In this document: piece by piece, positions 63,984 to 64,000 of the stretch
Layout of the letters: every line of letters begins with the position of its first letter
Numbering within the stretch: position 1 is the first letter of the stretch
Assembly (NCBI RefSeq): GCF_000688255.1
Contig: NZ_JHYS01000010.1
Span: forward strand, 51,978-115,977
Length of the DNA: 64,000 bases
From: Simplicispira psychrophila DSM 11588
GTDB taxonomy: Bacteria > Pseudomonadota > Gammaproteobacteria > Burkholderiales > Burkholderiaceae_C
Direction of reading: 5' to 3'
The notes under the pieces: model-generated
The model's input: the letters and a program-made list of their open reading frames with translations, nothing else
The model's database searches: none
What the model was told of the DNA's origin: nothing
Position numbers and translations under genes: made by a program

Positions 63984-64000
63984 CCGCCGTCAGCCCATGC
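63980..64000 (+). CDS. Start of a further island gene, cut by the window edge
   Basis: ATG 63980 overlaps the preceding stop (ATGA) and the frame (MTAVSPC) stays open to the window end. Only seven residues are visible, so no product can be named. Confidence 0.45.

Larger units (their letters stand above)
58689..64000 (+). mobile_element. Integrated element (genomic island or P4-like satellite), left end
   Basis: It is bounded on the left by the tRNA-Met fragment and carries a tyrosine integrase, hicAB, a damaged antitoxin gene, an excisionase-like protein, several short coupled ORFs and a phage-type structured RNA. The right end and any replication or packaging genes lie outside the window, so the element class is inferred. 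Confidence 0.75.

Overview
The window (about 60% G+C) looks like the chromosome of a betaproteobacterium of the order Burkholderiales, most likely family Comamonadaceae. This rests on gene neighbourhoods and protein character: rph-rdgB-hemW, gmk-rpoZ-spoT, fabA-fabB, hemE-priA, an Omp32-type porin, and short intergenic repeats built on AGCGCT and AGCTAT. Most of the window is vertical backbone. The last 5.3 kb is the start of an integrated element that runs off the right edge. No database search was run; all family names come from motif recognition.

Region 1 (175-17563, + strand) is an eleven-gene carbohydrate operon in which nearly every junction overlaps or is only a few bases wide. It encodes a stand-alone GH94 phosphorylase-like protein, 6-phosphogluconate dehydrogenase, glucose-6-P dehydrogenase, a HAD hydrolase, transaldolase, glucose-6-P isomerase, an aldolase-like DUF2090/IolC-C protein, transketolase, phosphoglucomutase, a glycoamylase-like (GH144/GH189-type) protein, and a FAD/NAD(P) oxidoreductase that lacks the redox cysteines of its superfamily. 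Together they suggest phosphorolysis of a beta-1,2-glucan to Glc-1-P, conversion to Glc-6-P, and oxidation through the pentose phosphate pathway for NADPH. This is the strongest candidate for an undescribed metabolic system.

Region 2 (17600-32700) holds a PEP-CTERM exported protein, a VAO-type flavoprotein, a four-repeat glycine-zipper protein, a Crp/Fnr regulator divergent from a porin, and a complete RND efflux operon. The efflux operon is divergent from its TetR regulator across a perfect 28-bp palindrome of AcrR type. A TonB-C-like lipoprotein and a heavily damaged gamma-glutamyltranspeptidase pseudogene follow.

Region 3 (32755-57266) is housekeeping: fabA-fabB, hemE, a 600-bp intergenic region with four DnaA boxes and an A/T-rich stretch, priA, the kdp potassium-ATPase operon with kdpDE and two tiny membrane ORFs, an I78 inhibitor-like lipoprotein, the operon kinase-PP2C-rph-rdgB-hemW, yicC, gmk-rpoZ-spoT, greB and tRNA-Arg(ACG).

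Region 4 (57384-64000) starts with a YkgJ-like protein and a decayed IS427-group insertion sequence. Next comes a 48-nt 3' fragment of a tRNA-Met gene that acts as the attachment scar of an integrated element. The element carries a tyrosine integrase, GGTTACA repeats, hicAB, a BrnA-like antitoxin gene broken by a 10-bp tandem duplication, an unknown protein, an AlpA/excisionase-like protein whose Shine-Dalgarno sits in a perfect hairpin, several small genes, and a strongly structured C4-antisense-like RNA upstream of the last gene. The layout resembles a P4-like satellite or small genomic island.
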